A stretch of DNA of 64,000 bases from Gloeocapsa sp. PCC 7428 (GCF_000317555.1 NC_019745.1:5336001-5400000); one strand, 5' to 3'. Shown: positions 43,129-52,706, counted from the stretch's first letter. Numbers and translations: made by a program. Notes: generated from the letters alone by a model not told the origin.

Positions 43129-45492
43129 ATGAAAGTACAGGCAGGGCGATCGCTAAAAGCATCACCGGAAGGACTTAACCGCGCCAATCGGGCTATGTTG
43201 ATGTTTGCAACCAAACTTGATTTGGCAGATGAGTTAGAAGTCTCGCGCTCGACAGTGCAAAAGTTCTTTGCTGGCAAACCGGTAGGGCGAGAAAACTTTC
43301 ATAAAATCTGTCAAAGGTTGGAATTACCTTGGCAAGATGTTGCTGAACTAGAAACTTGGGAGGAAGAAACTGCTGAATTAGGCGAGGAAGTTGAATTTGC
43401 TCAGATAGCGTTAACTAACTTCAGTAGCCGGTGTGACATAGACATATCAGTACAAGAGGTACGCGACAAACTACGTACCGCAATCGAACAAAGGTGCGGG
43501 CTAATGCGGGTACTAGATATGTCCCAGCCCGTTGAATTAAACAACATTTATACCAAAATTAACCTACTCAAAAAAATTACGGGGCGACGCCGACTAGAAC
43601 TCGCCGATTTACTCAAAGTTTGCGTTCCAGACGAATTTGATCGTCCAAACTTGGGAGAAGTCACTCAAAGCTCAATATCAGGTTTAGATGCACTCCAAGA
43701 GCATACAAAGTTAGCCGTATTAGGTAAACCAGGTGCAGGCAAAACAACTTTTTTGAAGCACATTGCTTTACAATGTATCAACGGAAAGCTACAAGCCAAT
43801 CGAGTCCCCATCTTAATCGCGCTCAAAGACTTTGCCGAAACACCCAAACAGCCAAGCTTGCTTGAGTACATAGCACAGCAGTTTACCAGCTGCGGAATTA
43901 TAGATAGCGCGATCGCGGCTCAAATATTAATTCATGGTAGGGCGCTCGTCTTACTCGATGGACTCGACGAGGTGCAGGAGAAAGATTGCTACCGCGTTGT
44001 CCAAGAGATCCGAAATTTTGTAGCGAAGTTTCTTCATTGCCATTTTGTCTTGACGTGTCGAATTGCAACCCGCGAATATACTTTTGAAGAGTTTACTGAG
44101 GTAGAAATTGCTGATTTTGATGCAGATCAAATCGCCAGTTTTGCTCATAATTGGTTTGTTTCGCAAGAGGAAAGTACAAATTTTCTACAAAAGCTCCAAC
44201 AAAACGCTACAATTCGCGAACTCGCGACTAATCCATTATTACTAACGCTAATATGTTTAGTATTTGCAGAAACAGCGAGTTTTCCTACCAATCGCACGCA
44301 GTTTTACAAAGAAGGAATTAATCTACTGCTCAAAAAATGGGATGCTAAGCGTAACATTGAACGCGAGCAAGTCTACAAAAACTTGTCAGTGAAACACAAG
44401 GAAGATCTACTTAGCCAAATTGCTTTTCAGACGTTTGAACAAGGTGAATACTTCTTCCGCCAGCAAGAGTTAGAACAGTACATTGCTGATTATATTCGTA
44501 GCTTACCGAGTAGCGTCACGGCAACTCAAGCATTGCAACTCGATAGCGAAGTCATTCTCAAATCAATCGAAGCTCAACATGGGTTGTTAGTAGAACGCGC
44601 TAGGGGAATCTATTCGTTTTCGCACTTGACATTTCATGAGTATTTCACGGCGCAGACAATTGTTGATAACCCCGATCCTGACGCTTTAGAGCGAGGGTTA
44701 CGAAAACTGGTTAGTCATAGCACAGAGAAGCGCTGGCGGGAAGTATTTTTGTTTAGCGTTAGTATGCTACGAAATGCTGACTATCTGCTGCTGTTAATGA
44801 AGCAACACGTCGATCAACTCCTAGCAACAGATGATCAATTACAAGCGTTTCTTACTTGGGTTAGCCAAAAAGCTCGTAGTATGTGTTTACAGAAGTCAGT
44901 ACTCGTACGAGCTTTCTATTTTGACCTTGACGTATCACGAACTTCTAATCTATTCAGTAGTACTTTAGATTTATCGCGTGCGCTTGAGCCGACAATAACT
45001 CGTAAAATAAATGATGAGCTTGCACTTGACCTGGCGCTTGATCGGACACTGGCGCTTAATCATGTCATTAAAGATACTCCCAAGCGCATCCTGACTTTCA
45101 AGCGTGTTCTTGAGCGAGCAATCAACCGTGCTAGTATTGTCGATCCTAAGCTTGAGCAAGAATTGGAACAACTTAAATCACAAGTATTCGGCTCACTTAA
45201 CGATAGTGAATTTGACCTGTGGTGGGAAGCTAACGGTGATGCTTGGATGGAACAATTAAAGGTCGTCTCTATTTCCTATCGGGATTTTGGCTACGATTGG
45301 CAGTTTAGTCGTCAGCAGATGGAAATACTTAAACAATACTACAATGCCAACCAATTATTGATAGATTGTCTGAACGATAGCTGTTATGTCAGCAATCGAG
45401 TGCGGCAAGAAATTCAAGATAATTTGTTACTACCACTTGCCGAAATTAAAGCATTGTCACTTTGGCACAAAACTGCTTTTCAAGCAAGTTAA
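43129..45492 (+). CDS. HTH-NACHT ATPase (bacterial NLR-like)
   Basis: 787 residues. Residues about 15-70 form a helix-turn-helix-like domain (KLDLADELEVSRSTVQKFFA). A linker with SVQEVRDKLRTAIEQRCGLM leads to the NACHT STAND ATPase: Walker A GKPGAGKTTFLKHIALQC (from residue 199), Walker B ALVLLDGLDEVQEKD (about 272-286), sensor FVLTCRIATREYTFEEF, and NPLLLTLICLVFAETASFP. YSFSHLTFHEYFTAQTIV is the NACHT winged-helix end. The C-terminal 230 residues are helical without LRR or TPR repeats. Such proteins act as bacterial sensors, some in phage defence. Two genes follow on the same strand. Confidence 0.88.
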   Translation: MKVQAGRSLKASPEGLNRANRAMLMFATKLDLADELEVSRSTVQKFFAGKPVGRENFHKICQRLELPWQDVAELETWEEETAELGEEVEFAQIALTNFSSRCDIDISVQEVRDKLRTAIEQRCGLMRVLDMSQPVELNNIYTKINLLKKITGRRRLELADLLKVCVPDEFDRPNLGEVTQSSISGLDALQEHTKLAVLGKPGAGKTTFLKHIALQCINGKLQANRVPILIALKDFAETPKQPSLLEYIAQQFTSCGIIDSAIAAQILIHGRALVLLDGLDEVQEKDCYRVVQEIRNFVAKFLHCHFVLTCRIATREYTFEEFTEVEIADFDADQIASFAHNWFVSQEESTNFLQKLQQNATIRELATNPLLLTLICLVFAETASFPTNRTQFYKEGINLLLKKWDAKRNIEREQVYKNLSVKHKEDLLSQIAFQTFEQGEYFFRQQELEQYIADYIRSLPSSVTATQALQLDSEVILKSIEAQHGLLVERARGIYSFSHLTFHEYFTAQTIVDNPDPDALERGLRKLVSHSTEKRWREVFLFSVSMLRNADYLLLLMKQHVDQLLATDDQLQAFLTWVSQKARSMCLQKSVLVRAFYFDLDVSRTSNLFSSTLDLSRALEPTITRKINDELALDLALDRTLALNHVIKDTPKRILTFKRVLERAINRASIVDPKLEQELEQLKSQVFGSLNDSEFDLWWEANGDAWMEQLKVVSISYRDFGYDWQFSRQQMEILKQYYNANQLLIDCLNDSCYVSNRVRQEIQDNLLLPLAEIKALSLWHKTAFQAS

Positions 45493-45515
45493 ACAATATT
45501 GAACAGGTACAACTA

Positions 45516-46412
45516 ATGATAGAAAACGAGTTGATGAATCTTGCTCGAAATCATGAGTATGAAAAGATTCTTGACCAATATCAAGAATATGCGATCGCCT
45601 CAATTGCAGAAGTTGCAGACTTTTTGCGTACAGAAGATGTTTATAAAGTAGCAACCAAACTATATCAACACTTGCTGAAGCACCAACAAACAGCAGATTT
45701 TCATTACGGAATCGGTCAATGCTATGGTAAAACTTACGATTACGCAACCTCATTGCACCATCTTGAACAAGCATTTACCGCAAATAGAAGTGAAGGAGCC
45801 AATTACTACGCTTACATTCTAGAGCGCAACTTTTTGATGGATCGCGCTTATGAATGGTATCAAAAAGCTTTACAGCGTGGCTATGACACCGACTTGTGGA
45901 CACTCTCACACTATGCTTATTTCTTAGAAAAGTACAACCGTATAGAAGCAGCAGAACAAGCTTACAATGATGTTTTGACTAAAAATCCTGCTTACACGTG
46001 GGCAGTGAAACGGTACGCTGTTTTCTTACTCAAGCAAAATGACTCTACTCGCTCGATGGAGCTTATGCAAGATGCATTACACAAATTCCCTAACAATCCT
46101 TTTGTCAAACTCAACTATTTAGAATATCTTATCATTCGAGGAATGCTAGAAGAATACAACGAGTATTGTCAAAATTTAAATTATGAAGAATTAGTTCTGC
46201 CATTCCAAATACTAATTGATCTATTTGACTATTATTGCAATTTTCTACTTAAAGGCAAAACAGATCGTGTAAAAGTAAATTCTTACGAAGAAAAAGTCAA
46301 AATTTATAAAGATGGAATTCATCGAGATTTTGATGACTTGACTGATCTTCTTACGTCTAGAAATGGCGACATCGTAGAGTGGAAACGTTTAATTGATATT
46401 TTATTAATTTAG
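45516..46412 (+). CDS. TPR-repeat protein next to NACHT
   Basis: About 298 residues of tetratricopeptide-like helical pairs: KVATKLYQHLLKHQQTADFH, YDYATSLHHLEQAFTANRSE, YEWYQKALQRGYDTDLWTLS, and AEQAYNDVLTKNPAYTWAVK. The C-terminal 80 residues are non-repetitive and acidic. The frame is open back to 45462 inside the NACHT gene, but ATG 45516 (MIENELMNLA) with AGG upstream leaves a 23-base gap and is preferred. It could be the ligand-sensing or effector partner that the NACHT protein lacks, because that protein has no repeat domain of its own (inference). Confidence 0.75.
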   Translation: MIENELMNLARNHEYEKILDQYQEYAIASIAEVADFLRTEDVYKVATKLYQHLLKHQQTADFHYGIGQCYGKTYDYATSLHHLEQAFTANRSEGANYYAYILERNFLMDRAYEWYQKALQRGYDTDLWTLSHYAYFLEKYNRIEAAEQAYNDVLTKNPAYTWAVKRYAVFLLKQNDSTRSMELMQDALHKFPNNPFVKLNYLEYLIIRGMLEEYNEYCQNLNYEELVLPFQILIDLFDYYCNFLLKGKTDRVKVNSYEEKVKIYKDGIHRDFDDLTDLLTSRNGDIVEWKRLIDILLI

Positions 46413-46469
46413 CTTGCTAAAAATAAACCTAATTTTAGGGGCAAATCTAAAATTCGTGCAGGAGGTTGA

Positions 46470-47297
46470 TTGTTTAGGCTGCTAAATGCCATGAGAAACC
46501 GAAGTAAGCAAGCATCTCAAGTAGATCGAGAACATCGCAAGCGTTGTGGAAAGCATATTCCACCAGTGAAGCAGGCTAAGTTTTTAGCAACATTTAACTC
46601 ATTCGAGAAACGTTTAGAAGTTATTCTTGATTGGCTCAAAAACTTAGCGTTTATAGAAATTATTCAACTCATTGGTAATTTATCAATTCTTTCTGCTGCG
46701 ATTTTTGTTATTTTTAACGAACGCCAACAGCGCAATACAGAAATTTATCAAGCATGGCAAGTGATTACCGCAGCATACGATCAACCTGGAAGCGGTGGGC
46801 GCATTGAAGCACTTGAGTTTTTAAATAGTACACCTAGAAGAATCCCTTGGTTTTGGCTAGAGTGGGAGCAACAAAGTTTAGCAGGTTTAGCGTCCCAGAA
46901 AGCTTATTTGGTTAATATTCAACTTTCTAATGCAATTTTAATTAACGCCAATTTACAGGAAGCTATTCTGGCAAGAGCTAACTTACAAAATGCTACTTTA
47001 TTAAAAGCCAATCTCCAAAAATCTATTTTGGAAGAAGCTAACTTACAAAATGCTAATTTGATAGGAGCTAATCTACAAAACGCTGATTTGGCAGGAGCCA
47101 ATTTACAGGAGTCAGTTTTGATTGGAACTAATTTGTATCAAGCAAATCTGCAAATAGTTAATTTACAAAGAGCAAAATATACAGACAAGAATACAACACC
47201 TGAATTTTGTCAAAAATATTTTCTAAGTCATCCTTGCCCTACTGTCTTTCCTAGTCATTTTAATCCTCAAGTAGCAGGAATGATCTTATTAAGGTAG
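46470..47297 (+). CDS. Membrane-anchored pentapeptide-repeat protein
   Basis: 275 residues. Basic N-terminus, one hydrophobic segment (about 65-92, IIQLIGNLSILSAAIFVIF), a linker, then about nine pentapeptide A(D/N)LxX repeats from residue 150 to 232 (NLQEAILARANLQNATLLKA and onward). Pentapeptide repeats form a right-handed beta helix. The DNA of this block is itself repetitive. The start is TTG at 46470, only four bases from a perfect AGGAGG; ATG at 46488 is an alternative. It is third in the NACHT-TPR run, 57 bases after the TPR gene. The role is unknown; a membrane effector is possible. Confidence 0.78.
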   Translation: MFRLLNAMRNRSKQASQVDREHRKRCGKHIPPVKQAKFLATFNSFEKRLEVILDWLKNLAFIEIIQLIGNLSILSAAIFVIFNERQQRNTEIYQAWQVITAAYDQPGSGGRIEALEFLNSTPRRIPWFWLEWEQQSLAGLASQKAYLVNIQLSNAILINANLQEAILARANLQNATLLKANLQKSILEEANLQNANLIGANLQNADLAGANLQESVLIGTNLYQANLQIVNLQRAKYTDKNTTPEFCQKYFLSHPCPTVFPSHFNPQVAGMILLR

Positions 47298-47302
47298 ATT
47301 GC

Positions 47303-47725
47303 TTAACCTTTACCGCGATGTCTTGCTTTTGCTTTTTGCTGCGCAAGTAAACGTTTTTGCTCTTTTTCGGCTTCTTTTTGAGCTTTAGAAACCACTTTCT
47401 TTTCCTTTTTTCGAGTTTCTAACTCGCGTTGAATCACCTCCTGTGCCATTGTAGACACGCCTCTAACAGACTCTTTGGCAACTTCTCTTGCAAGACGCTT
47501 AGGATTAACTTTCTTTTCTTCACATACATTTAATTCTATTGAAGAAGTGGTATTTTCTAAAATTTTCAGTGCGGAATGGATTACGAAGTTCAAAACTTCA
47601 GGATCTTTAGGTTCTGAGCCAAATATATGTCTTCCGGCTTTAAAAGAACCTTCGTAGTTTATTTCAACTATTCCTTCCCAAAATTGACCGTTAAATAAAA
47701 TTGTCAGCTTCAATTCTGACTCCAA
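47303..47725 (-). CDS. yjdF: YjdF-family protein (DUF2992)
   Basis: 140 residues. The N-terminal half LTILFNGQFWEGIVEINYEG and KAGRHIFGSEPKDPEVLNFV matches YjdF (DUF2992). The C-terminal half is a Lys/Glu/Arg/Gln-rich predicted helix (EAEKEQKRLLAQQKAKARHR), also usual. In Firmicutes, yjdF is controlled by a riboswitch sensing aza-aromatic compounds; I see no riboswitch-like structure upstream here. It converges on the pentapeptide-repeat gene with only 5 bases between stops. Function unknown. Confidence 0.8.
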   Translation of the reverse strand: MESELKLTILFNGQFWEGIVEINYEGSFKAGRHIFGSEPKDPEVLNFVIHSALKILENTTSSIELNVCEEKKVNPKRLAREVAKESVRGVSTMAQEVIQRELETRKKEKKVVSKAQKEAEKEQKRLLAQQKAKARHRGKG

Positions 47726-48138
47726 TCATTATAGTAAAAATTCTGCGTTGCCTGAAGCGAAGTAATATATGATGTGTTCTACAGATATATACAAGTCAGT
47801 ATTTTTTTAGACCAATAAGACTATACAATAGCGCAAATATTTTTATTTTTATATGAGTTGCGAAATAAAGACACTTGTTACACAGATATCCACCACAAGA
47901 TAGACAAAATAAACACATTAATTTTACTGTGTAACACTATGATTTATTGAAACCAAGTAAAAGTTTAATAGTACTTTATTAAACAAATATTACAATTTTG
48001 GCTTTCTACTTCTGGAAGATTTTGACGTTGTAAGTTTCCTATAAGTAGAGAACTTTGAGGGCTATTTACAGCATCTTGATTAATTCTTCGGTATCCTCCT
48101 AGTAAAAAATTTATGCCTTCTAAAAATTACATCAAAAA
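47726..48138. other. Intergenic, divergent promoter region
   Basis: About 410 AT-rich bases between the divergently transcribed YjdF and GT2 genes. It must contain both promoters. No open frame, repeat or hairpin stands out, except for a TTGTGGGT-free, T-rich tract near 47800-47860. I see nothing else in it. Confidence 0.45.
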
Positions 48139-49158
48139 ATGAAAAAAGTAACAGTCATTATTCCGGTGTACAAAGTCGAGAAGTATATCGCTACAGCAGT
48201 AGCATCGGTGGTAGCACAAACATATCAAAACTGGGAATTGTTAATAGTCGATGATGGTTCGCCGGATGCGAGTGTGGCGATTTGTCAGCAGTTTAACGAT
48301 CCGAGAATTAAGATTATTCACCAAGCAAATTGTGGTGTATCCGCAGCGCGCAATACTGGTATTCGTCATGCGCAAGGTGAAATTATTGCGTTTTTAGATG
48401 GCGATGATCTGTGGCTACCACAAAAGCTAGAAAAACATTTGGCGCATCTGGAATCTTCCCCCAGTGTAGGTGTGAGCTTTAGTCGTTCCGCTTTTATTGG
48501 TGAATCGGGAACACGTTTAGGAATTTATCAGCTATCGAAGCTGAAGGCGATCGCACCATCGTACATACTTTATCGCAATCCCATCGGCAACGGCTCGGCT
48601 CCGGTCATTCGGCGTGAAGTTTTAGAAGCGATTAAATATTCAGATGCTCAAAATGACTGCTATTTTGACGAGCAACTGCATCATATCGAGGATATTGAAT
48701 GTTGGCTGCGCATTGCAATTCAAACTTCTTGGCAAATTGAGGGCATTGCTGAAGCTCTCACATTGTATCGTGTCAATTCAACAGGAGCTTCTACCAATGA
48801 ATTGCAACAACTAGAGTCGTTAGAAAAGGTACTCGCAAAAACTCGTACTTATGCCCCTGAACTGATTGCACGATGGGAACGCCCCGCGAAGGCTTATCAA
48901 TTAAGATTTTTAGCTCGTAGATCAATCCGCGAACAAGCTACATCAAAAGCTGTACAACTTGTGCATCAAGCTATAGCAACTCATTGGCGGATCTTATTTG
49001 AAGAACCACGCCGAACACTTTTAACTTTAGCTGCTGCTTATTCGCTGTTGCTTCTACCTAACTCAATCCACAAAAAAATAGAAGCGATTGCTTTAAAAAT
49101 GACAGGAAACAGCCAAAAACGCCGCATTCATCAAGAGCAATCTAGACAATTGGCATAG
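48139..49158 (+). CDS. Glycosyltransferase family 2 (tandem copy 1)
   Basis: 339 residues, GT-A fold: KVTVIIPVYKVEKYIATAVA, NWELLIVDDGSPDASVAI and IIAFLDGDDLWLPQKLEKHL (metal-binding DGDD). The first 117 residues and the DNA behind them are nearly identical to the following gene; a single Cys/Arg change (HQANCGVS versus HQANRGVS) is visible. After SAFI the sequences diverge to a moderate level and then recover similarity around CWLRIAIQTSWQIEG. A basic tail with a hydrophobic helix (LLTLAAAYSLLLLP) may touch the membrane. Likely surface polysaccharide synthesis. Confidence 0.9.
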   Translation: MKKVTVIIPVYKVEKYIATAVASVVAQTYQNWELLIVDDGSPDASVAICQQFNDPRIKIIHQANCGVSAARNTGIRHAQGEIIAFLDGDDLWLPQKLEKHLAHLESSPSVGVSFSRSAFIGESGTRLGIYQLSKLKAIAPSYILYRNPIGNGSAPVIRREVLEAIKYSDAQNDCYFDEQLHHIEDIECWLRIAIQTSWQIEGIAEALTLYRVNSTGASTNELQQLESLEKVLAKTRTYAPELIARWERPAKAYQLRFLARRSIREQATSKAVQLVHQAIATHWRILFEEPRRTLLTLAAAYSLLLLPNSIHKKIEAIALKMTGNSQKRRIHQEQSRQLA

Positions 49159-49167
49159 TATCTGAAA

Positions 49168-50166
49168 ATGAAAAAAGTAACAGCGATCGTACCGGTGTAC
49201 AAAGTCGAGAAGTATATCGCTACAGCAGTAGCATCGGTGGTAGCACAAACATATCAAAACTGGGAATTGTTAATAGTCGATGATGGTTCGCCGGATGCGA
49301 GTGTGGCGATTTGTCAGCAGTTTAACGATCCGAGAATTAAGATTATTCACCAAGCAAATCGTGGTGTATCCGCAGCGCGCAATACTGGTATTCGTCATGC
49401 GCAAGGTGAAATTATTGCGTTTTTAGATGGCGATGATCTGTGGCTACCACAAAAGCTAGAAAAACATTTGGCGCATCTGGAATCTTCCCCCAGTGTAGGT
49501 GTGAGCTTTAGCCGTTCCGCTTTTATTGATGAATCGGGCAATTTACTCGGTACGTTTATGATGCCCAAACTCAAAAATATTACGCCGTCGTATCTCTTGC
49601 TCGATAGTGTTGTTGGGAACGGTTCGGCGGCTGTCATGCGGCGAGAAGTGATAGAAGATAGTGCGATGCAGGGTTGTTATTTCGACGAGCAATTGCATCA
49701 TGCTGAGGATTTAGAATATTGGCTGCGCATTGCAATTCAAACTTCTTGGCAAATTGAGGGAATTCCTGAAGCGCTTACGTTGTATCGAGTGAATCCTCAA
49801 GGGGCTTCGCAAAATTTATTCAAGCAGTTTGAGTCATTAGAAAAGGTTCTCGCAAAAACTCGTACTTATGCCCCTGAACTCGTTGCACAGTGCGATCGCC
49901 CCGCGAAGGCTTATCAACTCAAGTCGCTGGCGCGAAGTGCGATTCGGATGCACTCGGGAACAGTCGCGGTAAATTTGATGCATCAAGCTTTGGTTACTCA
50001 TTGGAGTATTTGGAAAGAACCTCGTCGTACGCTGATGACTTTAGTTGCTGCGTATTTGTTGTGGTTTCTACCGCAATCTTTTTATCACCAGATTGAAACT
50101 ATTGCGCAACGCATGATCGGAACTGTGCAAAAATACCGCATTCGACACGCGAGACAATCTATATAA
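49168..50166 (+). CDS. Glycosyltransferase family 2 (tandem copy 2)
   Basis: 332 residues. Same organisation as the preceding gene, which ends 9 bases upstream: VTAIVPVYKVEKYIATAVAS, FLDGDDLWLPQ, and the C-terminal helix LMTLVAAYLLWFLPQSF. The pair looks like a recent tandem duplication in which the catalytic N-terminal third has stayed identical while the rest, including the acceptor-binding part, has changed. The N-terminal motif differs from the 22-26 kb GT2 pair (PVYKVEKY versus PAYNAEQT), so the two duplications are independent. Confidence 0.9.
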   Translation: MKKVTAIVPVYKVEKYIATAVASVVAQTYQNWELLIVDDGSPDASVAICQQFNDPRIKIIHQANRGVSAARNTGIRHAQGEIIAFLDGDDLWLPQKLEKHLAHLESSPSVGVSFSRSAFIDESGNLLGTFMMPKLKNITPSYLLLDSVVGNGSAAVMRREVIEDSAMQGCYFDEQLHHAEDLEYWLRIAIQTSWQIEGIPEALTLYRVNPQGASQNLFKQFESLEKVLAKTRTYAPELVAQCDRPAKAYQLKSLARSAIRMHSGTVAVNLMHQALVTHWSIWKEPRRTLMTLVAAYLLWFLPQSFYHQIETIAQRMIGTVQKYRIRHARQSI

Positions 50167-50175
50167 ATAAATTCT

Positions 50176-51300
50176 ATGCAATATACTCGTTCTTGCTCTC
50201 GCTCTCATTTTATCCGGTTTGGTCTACTCGCAATGGCTTCTGGGCTAACAGGTATTGCGTGCGATCGCCTGCAAGCCGCATCACCTACCACAGTTAAACC
50301 CAGCCGATTGCAGACTTTAGCCAAAGGTTTTAATCTCGGACACTGGCAACGACACAACCTCGCTGATGGATACTATACATTAGCAACATTGCAGCAGTAC
50401 AAGCGCTTGGGATTGACTTACACGCGCCTACCTGTTGTTTTATCAACATTTTTCGATAACAAGAATCCTGGTGTTTTAAAGACTGATTCGCTAGCGACTC
50501 TCGATGCGATCGTGCGGCTTCACGCGCAAGTAGGGCTGGGAATCATTTTAGCGCCGTTTAATCATCCCAAATCGCTGTATTCCGATCCTGCTGTACTCGC
50601 TAAGTTTGTTGCGTTCTTTAAAGCTTTTGCAACTCATATGCGCAGCAGCGATCCCGAAAAGGTGTTTTTGGAAGTGATGAACGAACCAAATGCAGAAACA
50701 CCTCAAGCTTGGGATCGGGTGCAAATCGAGTTAATCAAAGCTATGCGCACAGGCGCACCCCACCACACAATTATTGCCAGTTCCAATGTGAGTGCGACTG
50801 CAAACGATTGGAACAACGCGCGATCGCTTCCTTTGACTCGCATTGTTGCAGATAAAAATGTCGTGTATAACTTCCACTTTTACGAACCATTTGTTTTCAC
50901 CCACCAAGGCGCTTCCTGGGGATGGCGTGCTACACAATTTATGAAAAATATCCCCTATCCTGCAACTCTTGCGACAATAACTCTTCCACTGAGCAAAATT
51001 CAAGACACTGAGGCGAAAAACGCAGTAGAGCATTACGCTCAACAACAATGGGATCGAGATAAACTGATAACACTCTTATCTCCGATCGCCAATTGGGCAA
51101 GAACCAACAACGTTGCAGTTTTATGCAATGAATTTGGTGCGATTCCTTGGACAGTTCCGCGCGGTTCGCTACTACGCTATCTCAAAGATGTGCGACAAGT
51201 ATTGGAATCTATGGGGATCGGTTGGGGACAGTGGTTTGAGCTAGATGTGCATGATGCAGAAGTCATGCAAGCACTTGGGTTAAAACCAATTCGTCATTAA
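50176..51300 (+). CDS. Glycoside hydrolase family 5-like (cellulase-type) enzyme
   Basis: 374 residues. The N-terminus has a basic start, a hydrophobic segment and a lipobox-like LTGIAC (Cys29), so export is likely. The (beta/alpha)8 barrel shows acid/base Glu170 in FLEVMNEPNAETPQAW and nucleophile Glu319 in VAVLCNEFGAIPWTVPRG, with NFHFYEPFVFTHQGASWGW before it. This fits GH5 endoglucanase-type hydrolases acting on beta-glucans. It starts 9 bases after the second GT2 gene, so a polysaccharide synthesis/trimming unit is suggested. Confidence 0.88.
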   Translation: MQYTRSCSRSHFIRFGLLAMASGLTGIACDRLQAASPTTVKPSRLQTLAKGFNLGHWQRHNLADGYYTLATLQQYKRLGLTYTRLPVVLSTFFDNKNPGVLKTDSLATLDAIVRLHAQVGLGIILAPFNHPKSLYSDPAVLAKFVAFFKAFATHMRSSDPEKVFLEVMNEPNAETPQAWDRVQIELIKAMRTGAPHHTIIASSNVSATANDWNNARSLPLTRIVADKNVVYNFHFYEPFVFTHQGASWGWRATQFMKNIPYPATLATITLPLSKIQDTEAKNAVEHYAQQQWDRDKLITLLSPIANWARTNNVAVLCNEFGAIPWTVPRGSLLRYLKDVRQVLESMGIGWGQWFELDVHDAEVMQALGLKPIRH

Positions 51301-51563
51301 AGTTACACGCATATCACACGTAAAATCTACACATCTACTTAGTTATTTGAATGCAGTTGTCGTGAATCTGTGGAAAAATTTGAGAAGCTAGCCAAGTAGC
51401 TTTTGGGTGCAGCTACTCAGTTACAATTCATCTCTACGCAGCTAATTCGTCAAAATTGCGATCGCAACTGCTTAAAGTCTACTTCTGTCACATTCGTTTC
51501 AAGTAACTCCGATTTCATTCGGAGCGTAAACGCTTTTAAACTTTTAACTACATAAGCAATACA

Positions 51564-52706
51564 ATGTCTCGCTACAAGTTTACCCAAATCAGTCAAATTA
51601 GTACTTCCCATAGTGTATTTAGAGCCTCTGCTATCAACGACAAAGGAACCGTAGCTTTTGAAGGTTTTGTCGATCGGACTCTTCCACCAAACGGAATTTT
51701 TACCGGTTCGGGAGGCGGAAATACAACAATTGTTGATGGTAGCCCTATTAATCACATTTTCTTTAGTCCTACTATCAACAACAGCAACACAAAGTCATTC
51801 ATTGGTGTTTTTTATAGTCCAGACTACGCCCAATCTTATACAGGGGTTTTTACCGAGAATAATGGAAAGATTACTACTATTGTTGATAGTAATCGTGAAT
51901 TTGGATACTTTAGTCACGCCAAATTGAACGATCAAGGGGCAATAGTTTTTAATGCCCTTCTAGATACAACAGAAGCGGGAATTTTTGTTAATCAAAATGG
52001 TAAAACAACAACGATTGCTTCCAGCCGCGATCGCTTTAGTAACTTTAATGCTGGCTTTAGAACCGTAGGAACTGATGGTCCTGCTAGTGCTTTTAGTGTA
52101 CCATCGATTAATGATGCTGGCACGGTTGCGTTTCACGCTACTTTGGATACAGGAGCAACTGGAATCTTTCTTGGTAGAGGTAAAGGAACTGTTAAAGTTG
52201 CTGACAGTACTGGTAGATTTAGATCCTTCAGTTCACCAGCTATTAATAATAATGGCACGGTTGCCTTTTTAGCTCAGTTAAATAATGGCAAGCACGGTAT
52301 CTTTAAAAAGAGACGAGATCGAGAAGTAGAAACGTATATTGACGATAGTGGTCCTTTTAGTTTTTTTCAATCAATTCCTGCGCTTAACGATCAAGGTCAA
52401 ATCGCCTTTTTAGCTTATCTTCATGCGGGAGGTGGTAGTGGTATTTATACAGGAAAAAACCCTGTAACTAACAAAGTTATTGCTGTTGGCGATCCTCTTG
52501 CTAATTCTAAAGTAGTGGATCTGGTGATTGATGGACGCGGATTGAACAATACTGGTCAAGTGACATTTGAAGCGCTGCTAGAAAATGGTCAAACCGCAGT
52601 TTTCCGTGCCGATCCCGTTTCTAATGCTAATGTTGGGGGTGTTTCAGTATTGACTTTAAGTATGTTTGCTGTACTAGGTTTGTGTTGGTGTAGGCGAAAT
52701 AAGTAG
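51564..52706 (+). CDS. Surface protein with tandem ~60-residue repeats and C-terminal anchor
   Basis: 380 residues. Six or seven copies of a 50-65 residue unit, each with a core such as INDKGTVAFEG, LNDQGAIVFNALLD, INDAGTVAFHATLD, INNNGTVAFLAQLN, LNDQGQIAFLAYLH and LNNTGQVTFEALLE, each followed by a GIF or GIY turn. The pattern suggests a beta-propeller-like fold. The end is a hydrophobic helix plus basic tail (VLTLSMFAVLGLCWCRRNK), like exosortase-type anchors but without a clear PEP motif. A short N-terminus without a signal peptide is odd; the true start may be upstream. I recognise it only as a choice-of-anchor-like repeat protein. Confidence 0.65.
   Translation: MSRYKFTQISQISTSHSVFRASAINDKGTVAFEGFVDRTLPPNGIFTGSGGGNTTIVDGSPINHIFFSPTINNSNTKSFIGVFYSPDYAQSYTGVFTENNGKITTIVDSNREFGYFSHAKLNDQGAIVFNALLDTTEAGIFVNQNGKTTTIASSRDRFSNFNAGFRTVGTDGPASAFSVPSINDAGTVAFHATLDTGATGIFLGRGKGTVKVADSTGRFRSFSSPAINNNGTVAFLAQLNNGKHGIFKKRRDREVETYIDDSGPFSFFQSIPALNDQGQIAFLAYLHAGGGSGIYTGKNPVTNKVIAVGDPLANSKVVDLVIDGRGLNNTGQVTFEALLENGQTAVFRADPVSNANVGGVSVLTLSMFAVLGLCWCRRNK

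Noticed and set aside
46919-47101. Minus-strand frame inside the pentapeptide-repeat gene
   Set aside because: It is the antisense shadow of the repeated DNA; the plus-strand repeats are the real coding signal.
47726-48138. yjdF-type riboswitch upstream of the YjdF gene
   Set aside because: No conserved stem arrangement could be recognised by eye in the leader; the riboswitch is known from Firmicutes.
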